Source: a virus
Reading direction: 5' to 3' (one strand)
DNA length: 35,758 bases
Virus record (IMG/VR): IMGVR_UViG_3300032249_000675
Span: 1 to 35,758 of that record
Positions 17,752 through 24,786 of this stretch are shown here, one piece after another. The notes below the pieces were generated by a model, which saw only the letters and a program-made list of their open reading frames with translations, was not told the DNA's origin and ran no database searches. Numbering within the stretch: position 1 is the first letter of the stretch; each line of letters starts with the position of its first letter. A program made the translations under genes and the position numbers.

Positions 17752-19077
17752 ATGACCGTCGCAAGTGTTGCTACGACTCAAAGATTTAATGGCAACGGCT
17801 CACAGACGAGCTTTAATTTTGCCTATCCTTATTTTGCGAATACAGATTTTAAAGTTTATATTGGCGATACCCTTCAAACTTTAACAACTCATTATGCGGT
17901 AAATCCCACTGGTTCATTATCAGAAGGAAAATATCCAGGTGCAAACATTGTTTTCGTTACGGCTCCTGTAGCTGGTTCTTTAAACGTAAGAATATCAAGA
18001 AGAGTAACAGCAGTTCAGAATACTGATATTTCTAATGTTACGCAGCTTAACACTACTGATGTAGAAACTACTTTAGATAAAGTTGTTATTATTGCTCAAG
18101 ATTCAGTGGACAATGCTAATCAAGTAGTAGATAGTGCTATCAGTGCAGCGGTAACAGCGGCAGAAGCGGCTATTGTTGGGGATGTAAGTGCAGCGGCAGC
18201 AAGTGCGGCGAGTGCTAGCAGTTCAGCAAGTACCGCAACAACTCAAGCGGGGATAGCGACTACTCAAGCAAGCAATGCTAGCGGTTCAGCTAGTTCTGCT
18301 AGTACCTCGGCAACTTTAGCGGGGAATTACGCTAGTTATTCAGAGGACAATTTAGTACCAGGTGGTTCTGGCTATTCAGCTCTTCATTGGAGAAATAAGG
18401 CAGAAGATCAATATTTGTTAGCGGCAGGTTTAATTGAAGCGATAGATGATTTAACGGCAGGCGTTTATTTAGCATGGGAAAGTAGGACATCTAATTTCAC
18501 TGCGGTATATGGTGGCAGGTATTTTGCAGATACTACTAGCGGTGGTATAACTGTTACTTTACCTAGCAGCCCTACTATCTTAACCGAGATAGAAGTCTTT
18601 ACTAATGCTACTGATGATAACCCCTTAACAATTTCTAACAGCCCAGTAGCCGTATCTGGCTATGAAACAAACCCTTTAATTATTACTAGGGTAGGATTCT
18701 TAAAATTAAAATATGACCCTATTTTAACTAAGTGGGTGTGGCTAAATTACAGTGAAGCTCCTAGAAGATTTAGACAGGTAGCAACTAATTTAACATCGAG
18801 TACCGCAGGTGAAGCTAGACCTGGTGACTATATTTATGTTGATAGCACTAGCGGTGCTAGAAGTATTGACGCTCCTTATGGGACTAACTGGCCTGAGATA
18901 GGCGATGAGTTCACGATAGCAGATCACAAAGGAACATTTGCTACAAATAATTGCACGATAGTTTTCAATCCCAAAAAGCTAGAGGGTGGAACTAATAATT
19001 TAGTCATTAGTCAAAACGGTGCGTTTTTTACTTTTAGGTATCTTGATGACACGACGGGATGGACTTGGGTAAGGTAA
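17752..19077 (+). CDS. Tail fibre protein with T7 gp17-like N-terminus
   Basis: A 441-residue adhesin. Residues 1 to about 125 resemble the tail-anchoring domain of T7-type fibres (RFNGNGSQTSFNFAYPYFAN, then YIGDT). Residues about 131-190 are an Ala/Ser-rich stretch typical of a trimeric fibre shaft. From about 240 on the protein is beta-rich with many Thr and Ser residues (tip or receptor-binding part). Its own promoter allows expression separate from the tail tube genes. The tip would determine host range. Confidence 0.85.
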   Translation: MTVASVATTQRFNGNGSQTSFNFAYPYFANTDFKVYIGDTLQTLTTHYAVNPTGSLSEGKYPGANIVFVTAPVAGSLNVRISRRVTAVQNTDISNVTQLNTTDVETTLDKVVIIAQDSVDNANQVVDSAISAAVTAAEAAIVGDVSAAAASAASASSSASTATTQAGIATTQASNASGSASSASTSATLAGNYASYSEDNLVPGGSGYSALHWRNKAEDQYLLAAGLIEAIDDLTAGVYLAWESRTSNFTAVYGGRYFADTTSGGITVTLPSSPTILTEIEVFTNATDDNPLTISNSPVAVSGYETNPLIITRVGFLKLKYDPILTKWVWLNYSEAPRRFRQVATNLTSSTAGEARPGDYIYVDSTSGARSIDAPYGTNWPEIGDEFTIADHKGTFATNNCTIVFNPKKLEGGTNNLVISQNGAFFTFRYLDDTTGWTWVR

Positions 19078-19081
19078 TTTT

Positions 19082-19564
19082 ATGAGTATTAACGCAACAA
19101 CATTATATCCGTGGCTACAAACTCCAACTGTAGAGAAGTTCCCGCCTGAGAATAAAATGATTTTAACAGCTTATACTGATATATTGGTAACGGGCACGGC
19201 AGATTTTACAGTTTTTGATTCGGGCTCTATTGGTGGTTTTACCAATGGTGGTATTTTAATGGACGTTCAAATTTACCGCAACAGTTCAAGTAGGGCTACA
19301 ACTGAATCGGTTTTACAGTTTTATGGATATAAGGCTAATTTAAACGGTGGTGGTTTAACTAATTACTTGGCTCCTAGTAATTTACCTCATACTGGCATTA
19401 TTGCGGACACTTCGGGTTCGGGGCAGTACGGGCAACTTGATTTATTAATGTTCCAGCAACTTTTTGGTATTAGGTTTACTAGCAGTTTGAGGCTTGATTT
19501 TAGGTTAGATCGTGGCGGCTCAAATTTAAGTTTAGTCTGCATGGCGAAATACTATAAATTATAA
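19082..19564 (+). CDS. Virion-associated accessory protein (fibre module)
   Basis: A 160-residue, Gly/Ser/Thr-rich, beta-type protein lying four bases after the fibre stop codon; the ribosome-site bases (TAAGG) overlap the fibre's end. It has few charged residues and an aromatic C-terminus (MAKYYKL). I do not recognise a family. The composition suits a tail-fibre tip, chaperone or decoration protein, and the location inside the fibre module supports a host-contact role. Confidence 0.6.
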   Translation: MSINATTLYPWLQTPTVEKFPPENKMILTAYTDILVTGTADFTVFDSGSIGGFTNGGILMDVQIYRNSSSRATTESVLQFYGYKANLNGGGLTNYLAPSNLPHTGIIADTSGSGQYGQLDLLMFQQLFGIRFTSSLRLDFRLDRGGSNLSLVCMAKYYKL

Positions 19565-19587
19565 AATTAAAAACAGGAGACAAATAA

Positions 19588-19941
19588 ATGGAAACATACA
19601 AAAAACAAGAAATAGTAAAAATTAACGGAATAGATTTAGATTTAGAGACTTTAATCTTTACCGAATTCGACCAAGGGGATACTTTGTCTAAAGTTTTTCA
19701 AGGGCTTAAAAAAGATAAAAAGAAAGGTTTAACGACTTTTATTTACAAGGATAATACTTTTTTCGCTACTTATGTTAAGACTAATGGCGTTATTGACGGA
19801 GAGACTAATGAGAAAGAATTAGTTGAGGTCGGAGCGGCTTTATTTTCAGCAGAAGTTGAAAAAGCTTTTGCGGCAGAAGACAAAAAAAAAGATAAGAAAG
19901 AAGATAAGAAAGAAGATAAAAAGGTAGGCGATAATGATTGA
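19588..19941 (+). CDS. Small protein with Lys/Asp/Glu repeat tail
   Basis: A 117-residue protein with a compact N-terminal part and a low-complexity tail from about residue 94, made of KKDKKEDKKEDKK. A good AGGAG precedes the ATG by 8 bases. The tail is encoded by a 12-base tandem repeat and would be unstructured. No family is recognised. It sits between two fibre-module genes and overlaps the next start by 8 bases. A tail assembly or chaperone role is conceivable but unsupported. Confidence 0.65.
   Translation: METYKKQEIVKINGIDLDLETLIFTEFDQGDTLSKVFQGLKKDKKKGLTTFIYKDNTFFATYVKTNGVIDGETNEKELVEVGAALFSAEVEKAFAAEDKKKDKKEDKKEDKKVGDND
19891..19922 (+). repeat. 12-base tandem repeat in coding sequence
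   Basis: GATAAGAAAGAA is repeated at 19891-19902 and 19903-19914, then a partial third copy GATAAAAAG runs on. The unit is a multiple of three, so copy-number change would lengthen or shorten the charged tail without a frameshift. Confidence 0.75.
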
Positions 19942-21415
19942 ATCTTATAACATTAGTGGCTCAAGAAGACCATTCCCAGCTTTAGAAGGCAATGATGGGA
20001 ATTACTACCCAATAATCGTAGAGGGAGCTTTAGACTCGCTCGGTAATTTAGTTTCTTCTACTGGTAATGAAGACGTTCGAAAATATGGGTTTTCAAAGGT
20101 AATAGCATCTGGCATAGATACCTCTCTGGGTACGGTTATAGTTACTGGTGCTGGTCAAACCGTTTCTCAATCGGCGGGCAATTTAGTTTTAGCGGCAGGA
20201 ACTACTATTAATGCGGAAACTATAATTAGACTTAATGACACTGTTTCTTCTGAGTTTACCGCTCAAATAAACTCTTTATTAAGCCAAAGGGTGGCTAACA
20301 ACAATTTCTTTTTTGAGTTAGTAGATGTTATAGGCGATGCTTTGGCAATAACGATAGTTAGTGCTACTAGCGTAACAGTTACTATTCCAAGTAATCCTTT
20401 TACATCAGAGAATGTAGGACAATTTATGTATTTAGGTGGCTACGCTGGTACTGGTGTATTCGTGCCTGGTAGGTACGCTATTAGTGCTGTAGCTGGTAAT
20501 GTGGTTACATTTACTGTAGCTGGTTTTACGGCTGGTGCAGGTACTTGCTCGGCTTTTGGTTGGAACTACCATCAGTTAAGATATCAAGGCACAACCGTAA
20601 CCAGTGCAGACTATGATACACAACGCAATGGCTGGAATACTGGTTTTACTGTAGCTACTATAAATACAACGGCATCGCCAGGGCATGTAGCGTTTTTGGT
20701 AAACGAGCAATCTGGAGCTTTATTATCAGATGCGTTAGTCGCTTCTAGCGGTACCCTAGTAGCTAATGCTCAAAGAGCATCAAGAAATAATAATGTGCCT
20801 TTCGGTGAAGCTAATCTAAGAATCCAAATAAGGATGGTGAACGGTACATCAGCCCCTACTGCTACGACTTGGACTATTAATTTAGTAGAGTTAAGAAAAC
20901 GCAATAGCAAAGCTGTAAGCATAAAAGAGATAGATATAACTAATGCACGTCAGCCGTTGCCAGTAGTTTTAAACAACCCTTCGGCAGTAACTGTTAGTTC
21001 TGGTACTGTAACGACTGTAAGTACGGTGACGGCGGTGACCACAGCTGGTACTCCTGCGGTTCCAGCAACGCAGTATTCAGTAAACTCCTTAAACACGACC
21101 AACGGTGCTTTAATTCTAACAGGTACAAGTGGTTTACAAGCTTTTTATGCTTCAAACATCGGTGCTACGGTAGCTTATGTCAAACTTTATAACAAAGCTA
21201 CAGCTCCAACAGTAGGAACTGATGTACCATTAATGGTTATTCCAGTTCCAGCAGCAGTTGGCACGGTCGCTGGGTTTGTTGAACTGACACCTGGATTTAA
21301 TGGGTATAGATTCCCACTAGGATTAGGGATAGCAATAACTGGATTAATGGCTGATTCTGATACTACGGCAGTAGCAGCAGGTCAAATCAAAGTACAATTG
21401 TCAAGGACGGTATAA
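19934..21415 (+). CDS. Beta-rich virion protein with conserved phage C-terminal domain
   Basis: A 493-residue Thr/Val/Ala/Gly-rich protein with almost no helix. The last ~110 residues have the pattern ATVAYVKLYNKATAPTVGTD, then LMVIPVP and GLGIAITGLMADSDT, a module I recall from many phage tail-region proteins of unknown role. The low-complexity segment at about 355-380 (TVSSGTVTTVSTVTAVTTAG) probably links domains. It is placed in the fibre module, so receptor binding or tail decoration is likely. The start overlaps the previous gene by 8 bases. Confidence 0.7.
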   Translation: MIESYNISGSRRPFPALEGNDGNYYPIIVEGALDSLGNLVSSTGNEDVRKYGFSKVIASGIDTSLGTVIVTGAGQTVSQSAGNLVLAAGTTINAETIIRLNDTVSSEFTAQINSLLSQRVANNNFFFELVDVIGDALAITIVSATSVTVTIPSNPFTSENVGQFMYLGGYAGTGVFVPGRYAISAVAGNVVTFTVAGFTAGAGTCSAFGWNYHQLRYQGTTVTSADYDTQRNGWNTGFTVATINTTASPGHVAFLVNEQSGALLSDALVASSGTLVANAQRASRNNNVPFGEANLRIQIRMVNGTSAPTATTWTINLVELRKRNSKAVSIKEIDITNARQPLPVVLNNPSAVTVSSGTVTTVSTVTAVTTAGTPAVPATQYSVNSLNTTNGALILTGTSGLQAFYASNIGATVAYVKLYNKATAPTVGTDVPLMVIPVPAAVGTVAGFVELTPGFNGYRFPLGLGIAITGLMADSDTTAVAAGQIKVQLSRTV

Positions 21416-21416
21416 C

Positions 21417-21608
21417 ATGGAAATAGGAATATTAAATAGCAGTAATGATTATCATTCTTTAAGATTGACAATAAATGGTAATGTTTATGAGCAGCTTATC
21501 TTTTCTAAAAAGAAAGGTTCAGACTTAACTAATTTCGTTCAAGCATATGCGGAAGATTATGCAAGTGGTTTAGAAGCTCTTGGTAGCGAAATATTAAGCG
21601 TTGATTAG
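21417..21608 (+). CDS. Hypothetical 63-aa protein
   Basis: Begins one base after the previous stop, with AAGGA about 10 bases upstream, and ends directly against the next ATG. It is acidic at the C-terminus (EDYASGLEALGSEILSVD) and has no TM segment. No family is recognised. The strict adjacency on both sides suggests a genuine co-translated gene of the fibre/lysis boundary. Confidence 0.65.
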   Translation: MEIGILNSSNDYHSLRLTINGNVYEQLIFSKKKGSDLTNFVQAYAEDYASGLEALGSEILSVD

Positions 21609-21959
21609 ATGACCGAAACAGAATATATCTTTAAGTCATATGAACTGTTAATGCTGGTAGGCTCTATTATTGGTGGTGGTCTAACTATACTTATTCTTTT
21701 TTATAGTCTTGTCATAGAGCCTCAATTAAAAGTTTTAGATAAAAAGATATTGGCTTTAGAGATAAGGACGGAAGAGCAAAGCAAGGATATTAAAGTTTTA
21801 GAAAGATCGACTATTAAGTTTGAAGAAAACTTTAAAGCCGTTATGAGTGCTATTAGTGATCTTAAAAAAAGCTTTGAGGAATTTGTTAAAGAAGAAAAAG
21901 AAAAAGACAAGGAAAGATTAAGAGATGAAAAGGAAAGGCTTAGAGATCATCACTCTTGA
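21609..21959 (+). CDS. Membrane-anchored coiled-coil protein
   Basis: A 116-residue protein. One hydrophobic segment spans about residues 13-36 (MLVGSIIGGGLTILILFYSLVI), followed by a long charged coiled coil to the C-terminus, ending in two heptad copies KERLRDE/KERLRDH. This is the shape of an inner-membrane spanin or of a small phage membrane effector. No lipobox partner gene is adjacent. Being last in the rightward late operon fits a lysis or membrane role; the exact function is unproven. Confidence 0.65.
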   Translation: MTETEYIFKSYELLMLVGSIIGGGLTILILFYSLVIEPQLKVLDKKILALEIRTEEQSKDIKVLERSTIKFEENFKAVMSAISDLKKSFEEFVKEEKEKDKERLRDEKERLRDHHS

Positions 21960-21984
21960 TTAGGTATCGAAAGTTTGCTATACT
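21956..21984 (+). promoter_or_regulatory. Promoter-like sequence just before a terminator
   Basis: TTGATT (21956-21961), a 17-base gap, then TATACT (21979-21984). Transcription would start near 21991, about 30 bases before the terminator stem at 22023. That would give a transcript of roughly 60 bases with no ORF, or a read-through promoter for the 22090 gene. Confidence 0.4.
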
Positions 21985-22022
21985 TTTAAGCCTACACTCG
22001 TTTTTCTTTTCGTTTGAATTAG

Positions 22023-22055
22023 ACCCTCTAACTAAAACTTAGAGGGTTTTTATTT
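22023..22055 (+). terminator. Intrinsic terminator ending the late rightward operon
   Basis: A 9-base perfect stem ACCCTCTAA / TTAGAGGGT (22023-22031 and 22039-22047) with a 7-base loop, followed by TTTTTATTT. It separates the fibre/lysis genes from the regulator-methyltransferase pair. Confidence 0.9.
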
Positions 22056-22083
22056 GCAATAAATATGTAAAGCCTTTTATAGT
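22054..22083 (+). promoter_or_regulatory. Promoter of the regulator-methyltransferase operon
   Basis: TTGCAA at 22054-22059 and TATAGT at 22078-22083 with an 18-base gap. Exactly six bases separate the -10 from the ATG at 22090, so the message would start at or next to the initiator codon. No Shine-Dalgarno is present. Confidence 0.5.
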
Positions 22084-22089
22084 ATTTGT

Positions 22090-22605
22090 ATGAAAGTTGC
22101 AAACATGAAAACGAAAAGAAAAAAAGATTATACGCAAGAGTTGTATTTTGATGTCATTGAGGAAATCAAAAGGCAATATGGAGATGGTATTTTTAGGGAA
22201 AAGCCTAATCTATTCGCTCAAGTGGCTGAGCTAATTAATGAAGGTAAGCCAACGCAAGAAACTAAAATCGAAAAAAGAAGACAAACCCGTATAGAGAATC
22301 TCCAGAAAATTAAGCCTTTGCCTGTTTGGACTGGCAGAAGAACGACTATTTTAAAGCCCGAAAGCCAAGCGGTGAAAGACTGTATTTTAAAGTTAGGTGC
22401 TAATGGCGTATGGTTCACAAGATCGGAAGCAAAGGAAGCGATTAAATCTGTTTTAACTAATTTGGATAATATAGATAGCACTATTCATTCACAGCTTGTA
22501 GTTCTACAAAAACATGGGATTATCAAGAAGGTTGGAGAAGGTAAAAGTAAGGTTAGTACTACAGGCAAGAAGAAGATTAACTATTATGCTTTGGTGCAAG
22601 CATGA
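22090..22605 (+). CDS. Basic winged-helix-like DNA-binding protein (putative regulator)
   Basis: A 171-residue basic protein. The last ~80 residues (from SQAVKDCILKLGANGVWFT through VVLQKHGIIKKVGEGKSK) have the helix-helix-helix-wing pattern of winged-helix domains, with KKINYYALV as the final strand. The N-terminus is Lys-rich. An internal ATG at 22105 is an alternative start. It overlaps the methyltransferase by four bases (ATGA) and lacks a ribosome site. It may regulate this phage's promoters, assist the methyltransferase or control the host; the family is not named with confidence. Confidence 0.6.
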   Translation: MKVANMKTKRKKDYTQELYFDVIEEIKRQYGDGIFREKPNLFAQVAELINEGKPTQETKIEKRRQTRIENLQKIKPLPVWTGRRTTILKPESQAVKDCILKLGANGVWFTRSEAKEAIKSVLTNLDNIDSTIHSQLVVLQKHGIIKKVGEGKSKVSTTGKKKINYYALVQA

Positions 22606-23465
22606 GAGTCTTAAGTCTATTTGATGGCTGCGGCATGTGCTATCAAGCTCTTAAAGATTCTGAGATAGAGGTATCTGATTATTATGCTTCTGAAATAGAT
22701 AAGTTTGCTATTAAGATAGCTTTAAAGAATCACCCGGGCATCGTGCAGGTGGGGGATATAACATTGCTAGATGATGGAAAGTTAGCCTCTCTTGGGGAGA
22801 TAGATTTGCTTTGTGCTGGCTTTCCTTGTACAAGCTTATCCATCGCAGCAAGGCAAAAAGAATCAGGCTTAGAAAAAGGGCAGTCTACTTTATTTTACGA
22901 GGCTTTAAGAGTCATTAAAACAGTAAAGCCTAAGTATTTTTTAGTTGAGAATGTGGCTTCAATGAAAAATATAGATAAAGATAAAATCTCAGAAGCTTTA
23001 GGAGTGGAGCCTATTATGATTAATTCAGCTTTGCTTACGGCTCAATCGAGAAAAAGATATTACTGGACGAATATTTCTAATGTGTCTCAACCGGAAGATA
23101 AAGGTGTTTTGTTAAAAGATATACTAGAAAGCGGATTTACTAATAGAGATAAATCATTATGCGTTACGGCTACTTACGCCCGGGCTTGTCCTAATGATTA
23201 TTTCTTGCATTCAAATAGGCAAATGATATTCACTGAAAAGCCTACATTCTTTACCGAGTTCGAGTTATCCTGCAAGAGTCCAGAAAAATATATAGCCGAA
23301 AATTTAAAGCCTATAATGAGAAGGCTGTTTATAACTGAATGCGAAAAGTTGCAGGGCTTACCGGGGGGATATACAGAAGGTGTTAGCGAGACTCAAAGGT
23401 ACAAGATGATAGGCAACGGCTTCACTGTACCCGTGATCTCTCATATTCTGCAAAACTTATGTTAA
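22602..23465 (+). CDS. DNA cytosine-C5 methyltransferase
   Basis: Transfers methyl from S-adenosylmethionine to C5 of cytosine in DNA. A 287-residue enzyme with motif I LSLFDGCG (residues 4-11), the catalytic GFPCTS loop with Cys76, ENV at 115-117, QSRKRYYW at 148-155 and a C-terminal RYKMIGNGFTVPV. All core motifs are present, and the target-recognition region between about 165 and 230 is short, as in compact phage enzymes. No restriction endonuclease is recognisable nearby, so it is probably an orphan enzyme protecting phage DNA or altering regulation. It is translationally coupled to the preceding gene. Confidence 0.93.
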   Translation: MRVLSLFDGCGMCYQALKDSEIEVSDYYASEIDKFAIKIALKNHPGIVQVGDITLLDDGKLASLGEIDLLCAGFPCTSLSIAARQKESGLEKGQSTLFYEALRVIKTVKPKYFLVENVASMKNIDKDKISEALGVEPIMINSALLTAQSRKRYYWTNISNVSQPEDKGVLLKDILESGFTNRDKSLCVTATYARACPNDYFLHSNRQMIFTEKPTFFTEFELSCKSPEKYIAENLKPIMRRLFITECEKLQGLPGGYTEGVSETQRYKMIGNGFTVPVISHILQNLC

Positions 23466-23474
23466 GATACTTTT

Positions 23475-23517
23475 AGCTATTAAGTTTCAACTGCGGAGCG
23501 GGGAAAGTTTAATAGCT
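23475..23517 (+). other. Long imperfect hairpin before the tRNA
   Basis: Perfect 9-base arms AGCTATTAA (23475-23483) and TTAATAGCT (23509-23517), then an inner TTTC/GAAA pairing, enclose a G-rich loop (CTGCGGAGCGGG). It has no T-run, so it is not a simple terminator. It lies between the methyltransferase stop and the tRNA start, and may guide processing of a shared transcript. Confidence 0.5.
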
Positions 23518-23521
23518 TCAA

Positions 23522-23608
23522 GGGCAGGTGTCCGAGTGGTTAATGGAGATAGACTGTAAATCTATTGGCTTTTTGTCTACGCTGGTTCAAATCCAGCTCT
23601 GCCCACCA
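23522..23608 (+). tRNA. tRNA-Tyr (anticodon GUA)
   Basis: An 87-base tRNA. Acceptor strand GGGCAGG pairs with TCTGCCC, with discriminator A and an encoded CCA. The anticodon stem ATAGA/TCTAT closes the loop CTGTAAA (anticodon GTA). A long variable arm, as in bacterial tRNA-Tyr, and a T-arm GCTGG-TTCAAAT-CCAGC are present. It could supplement host tRNA for the Tyr-rich phage proteins or mark an integration site, although no integrase is seen. Confidence 0.95.
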
Positions 23609-23632
23609 TTTCATAAAAAACGTTCGCAAGTC

Positions 23633-23678
23633 CACAAAAAAAAGCACTAGGGAAAAAATTGAAAAACCTAGTGCTTTT
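23633..23678. terminator. Bidirectional terminator
   Basis: An 11-base stem AAAGCACTAGG (23641-23651) and CCTAGTGCTTT (23667-23677) with an A-rich 15-base loop. On the minus strand the stem is followed by a run of eight T; on the plus strand by TTTTGTG. It can stop the rightward tRNA transcript and the leftward early operon. Confidence 0.85.
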
Positions 23679-23698
23679 GTGTATGGAAGGAAAGAAAA

Positions 23699-23716
23699 AA
23701 ACCGCTTAAGAGGTTT
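23699..23716 (-). terminator. Weak minus-strand terminator
   Basis: On the minus strand AAACC / GGTTT flank a CTTAAG-containing loop and are followed by TTTTCTTT. The stem is only five pairs, so this is a minor member of the terminator cluster. Confidence 0.35.
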
Positions 23717-23743
23717 CATAATTAATATAGCACAAAAATAAAA

Positions 23744-23771
23744 GCCCTGCAAAGCTGGGGGCAAGCAGGGC
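23744..23771 (-). terminator. Minus-strand intrinsic terminator
   Basis: GCCCTGC (23744-23750) and GCAGGGC (23765-23771) form a GC-rich 7-base stem. Read leftward it is followed by TTTTATTTTTG. It is the first terminator met after the M15 endolysin gene. Confidence 0.85.
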
Positions 23772-23815
23772 AGTTAGGTTATATGCTTTTCTTTATACCT
23801 GATGGAGTTTAAGGT

Positions 23816-24286
23816 TTAGTTAAACTTTAAAGGCTTATATGTTTTGCCGTCAAATATTAAAGCTTGCTTTCTGTTTTTGCTTAAATCTTTTTTGCAAGAA
23901 ACGTGTACCCATCCTGAGCGTGGGTCTTTTTCATTATAGAATTCTAGAATTAGCTGGTCGTAACTAGGGCATATCTCATGGATAATCTGAGCTAACTTAT
24001 AATTACTTACAGAGGGATGTTCAAGGTCTACGGCTTCACAAGTTAAATGCTGAGAGGTTGCAGAGCCGCCTATGGCTTTATTTAACGCAGGCGATCTGTA
24101 CCAGCTATTCGGACTAAAGGCTAGACCTAAATGTTTTCTGACAGGGTCAAGGATTACCTTAGCGGTATTCTTTGCATTTTCAACACCTTCCTTGGTAGGC
24201 GTGTTATCAATGCCTAACCTAGTAGCGGTCATGGATTTACCTATTTCTGAGTGCCAAAAAAATTCCGAGATTCTATAATCTGTCAT
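23816..24286 (-). CDS. M15-type peptidase endolysin
   Basis: A 156-residue zinc D-Ala-type carboxypeptidase/endopeptidase that would cut peptide stems of murein at lysis. The zinc site is visible: SQHLTCEAVD gives His80 and Asp87, and GWVHVS gives His128. SWYRSPALN with Arg64 is the usual substrate-side motif. No signal peptide is present, so export would need a holin. It is the last gene of the leftward operon, followed by terminators. GAGGT lies 12 bases before the ATG. Confidence 0.92.
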   Translation of the reverse strand: MTDYRISEFFWHSEIGKSMTATRLGIDNTPTKEGVENAKNTAKVILDPVRKHLGLAFSPNSWYRSPALNKAIGGSATSQHLTCEAVDLEHPSVSNYKLAQIIHEICPSYDQLILEFYNEKDPRSGWVHVSCKKDLSKNRKQALIFDGKTYKPLKFN

Positions 24287-24302
24287 GCTTATATTTTACC
24301 TC

Positions 24303-24704
24303 TTATTTCCACTTAGGATTCTTAAGCCTATTCCATCCAACAACTGCCAAGTAAGCAGCTTTACGCCTCCAAAAAGGGAAACCATCTGCTTTTAAAATTA
24401 ATTCAAATAATTTATGCGTAACTTCTTGGCTTTTAATTTGATAGCAGCATAGGGCATCGTGGAAGAGGGCAGCTCTTAAAGTAGTTCCTTCAAATGGTTC
24501 GCCAACAATAGGTTGTAGCCATTTAGGAATACTCATTCCATCGGTTAGATAGTCTTTAGGAACTACTGCTTCAACACCATGCAGCTTATGCTTAGGCTTA
24601 GTTACCTTAGTATGATAGTGCTTCTTAACACGCAATAATAATTTAACTTGTGAGAAATCAATCTCCAAGTCTTTCGTAAAATCGAAATCGCTAAATTCTA
24701 GCAC
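24303..24704 (-). CDS. DUF1353-family phage protein
   Basis: A 133-residue protein with the DUF1353 hallmark LTDGMSIPKWLQP (residues 53-65) and a later RAALFHDALC (about 77-86), where His82-Asp83 could bind metal. The family is common in tail or lysis regions of phages, and its biochemical role is unknown. A GTG start at 24704 overlaps the small upstream ORF by 7 bases. Neighbours are the M15 endolysin and a holin-like protein, hinting at a lysis-related or virion job. Confidence 0.8.
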   Translation of the reverse strand: MLEFSDFDFTKDLEIDFSQVKLLLRVKKHYHTKVTKPKHKLHGVEAVVPKDYLTDGMSIPKWLQPIVGEPFEGTTLRAALFHDALCCYQIKSQEVTHKLFELILKADGFPFWRRKAAYLAVVGWNRLKNPKWK

Positions 24705-24772
24705 TTGCCTTTTTTACCAGTCTTAGGAGCTGGCATAGATTTCTTAGGAGCTGGTTTTGATTTAATTTTCAT
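24698..24772 (-). CDS. 24-aa Lys/Pro-rich peptide
   Basis: ATG at 24772 to TAG at 24698 encodes a very basic peptide containing KPAPKK and MPAPKTGKKGK with a terminal Cys. It overlaps the GTG start of the DUF1353 gene and is preceded by a weak GAGA. Ten of its 24 residues are basic. Similar tiny Lys-rich peptides occur beside tail or lysis genes in many phages, from general knowledge. It could bind nucleic acid or simply couple translation. Confidence 0.45.
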   Translation of the reverse strand: MKIKSKPAPKKSMPAPKTGKKGKC

Positions 24773-24786
24773 TCTCAAATTATATA

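Noticed and set aside
23540-23764. Minus-strand ORF of 74 codons
   Set aside because: It overlaps the tRNA and several terminators, so the open frame is incidental.
24286-24300. Another -10-N6-ATG promoter before the M15 gene (TAAAAT, six bases, ATG)
   Set aside because: The gene is inside an operon 16 bases after the previous stop and has GAGGT upstream, so the hexamer is likely chance.
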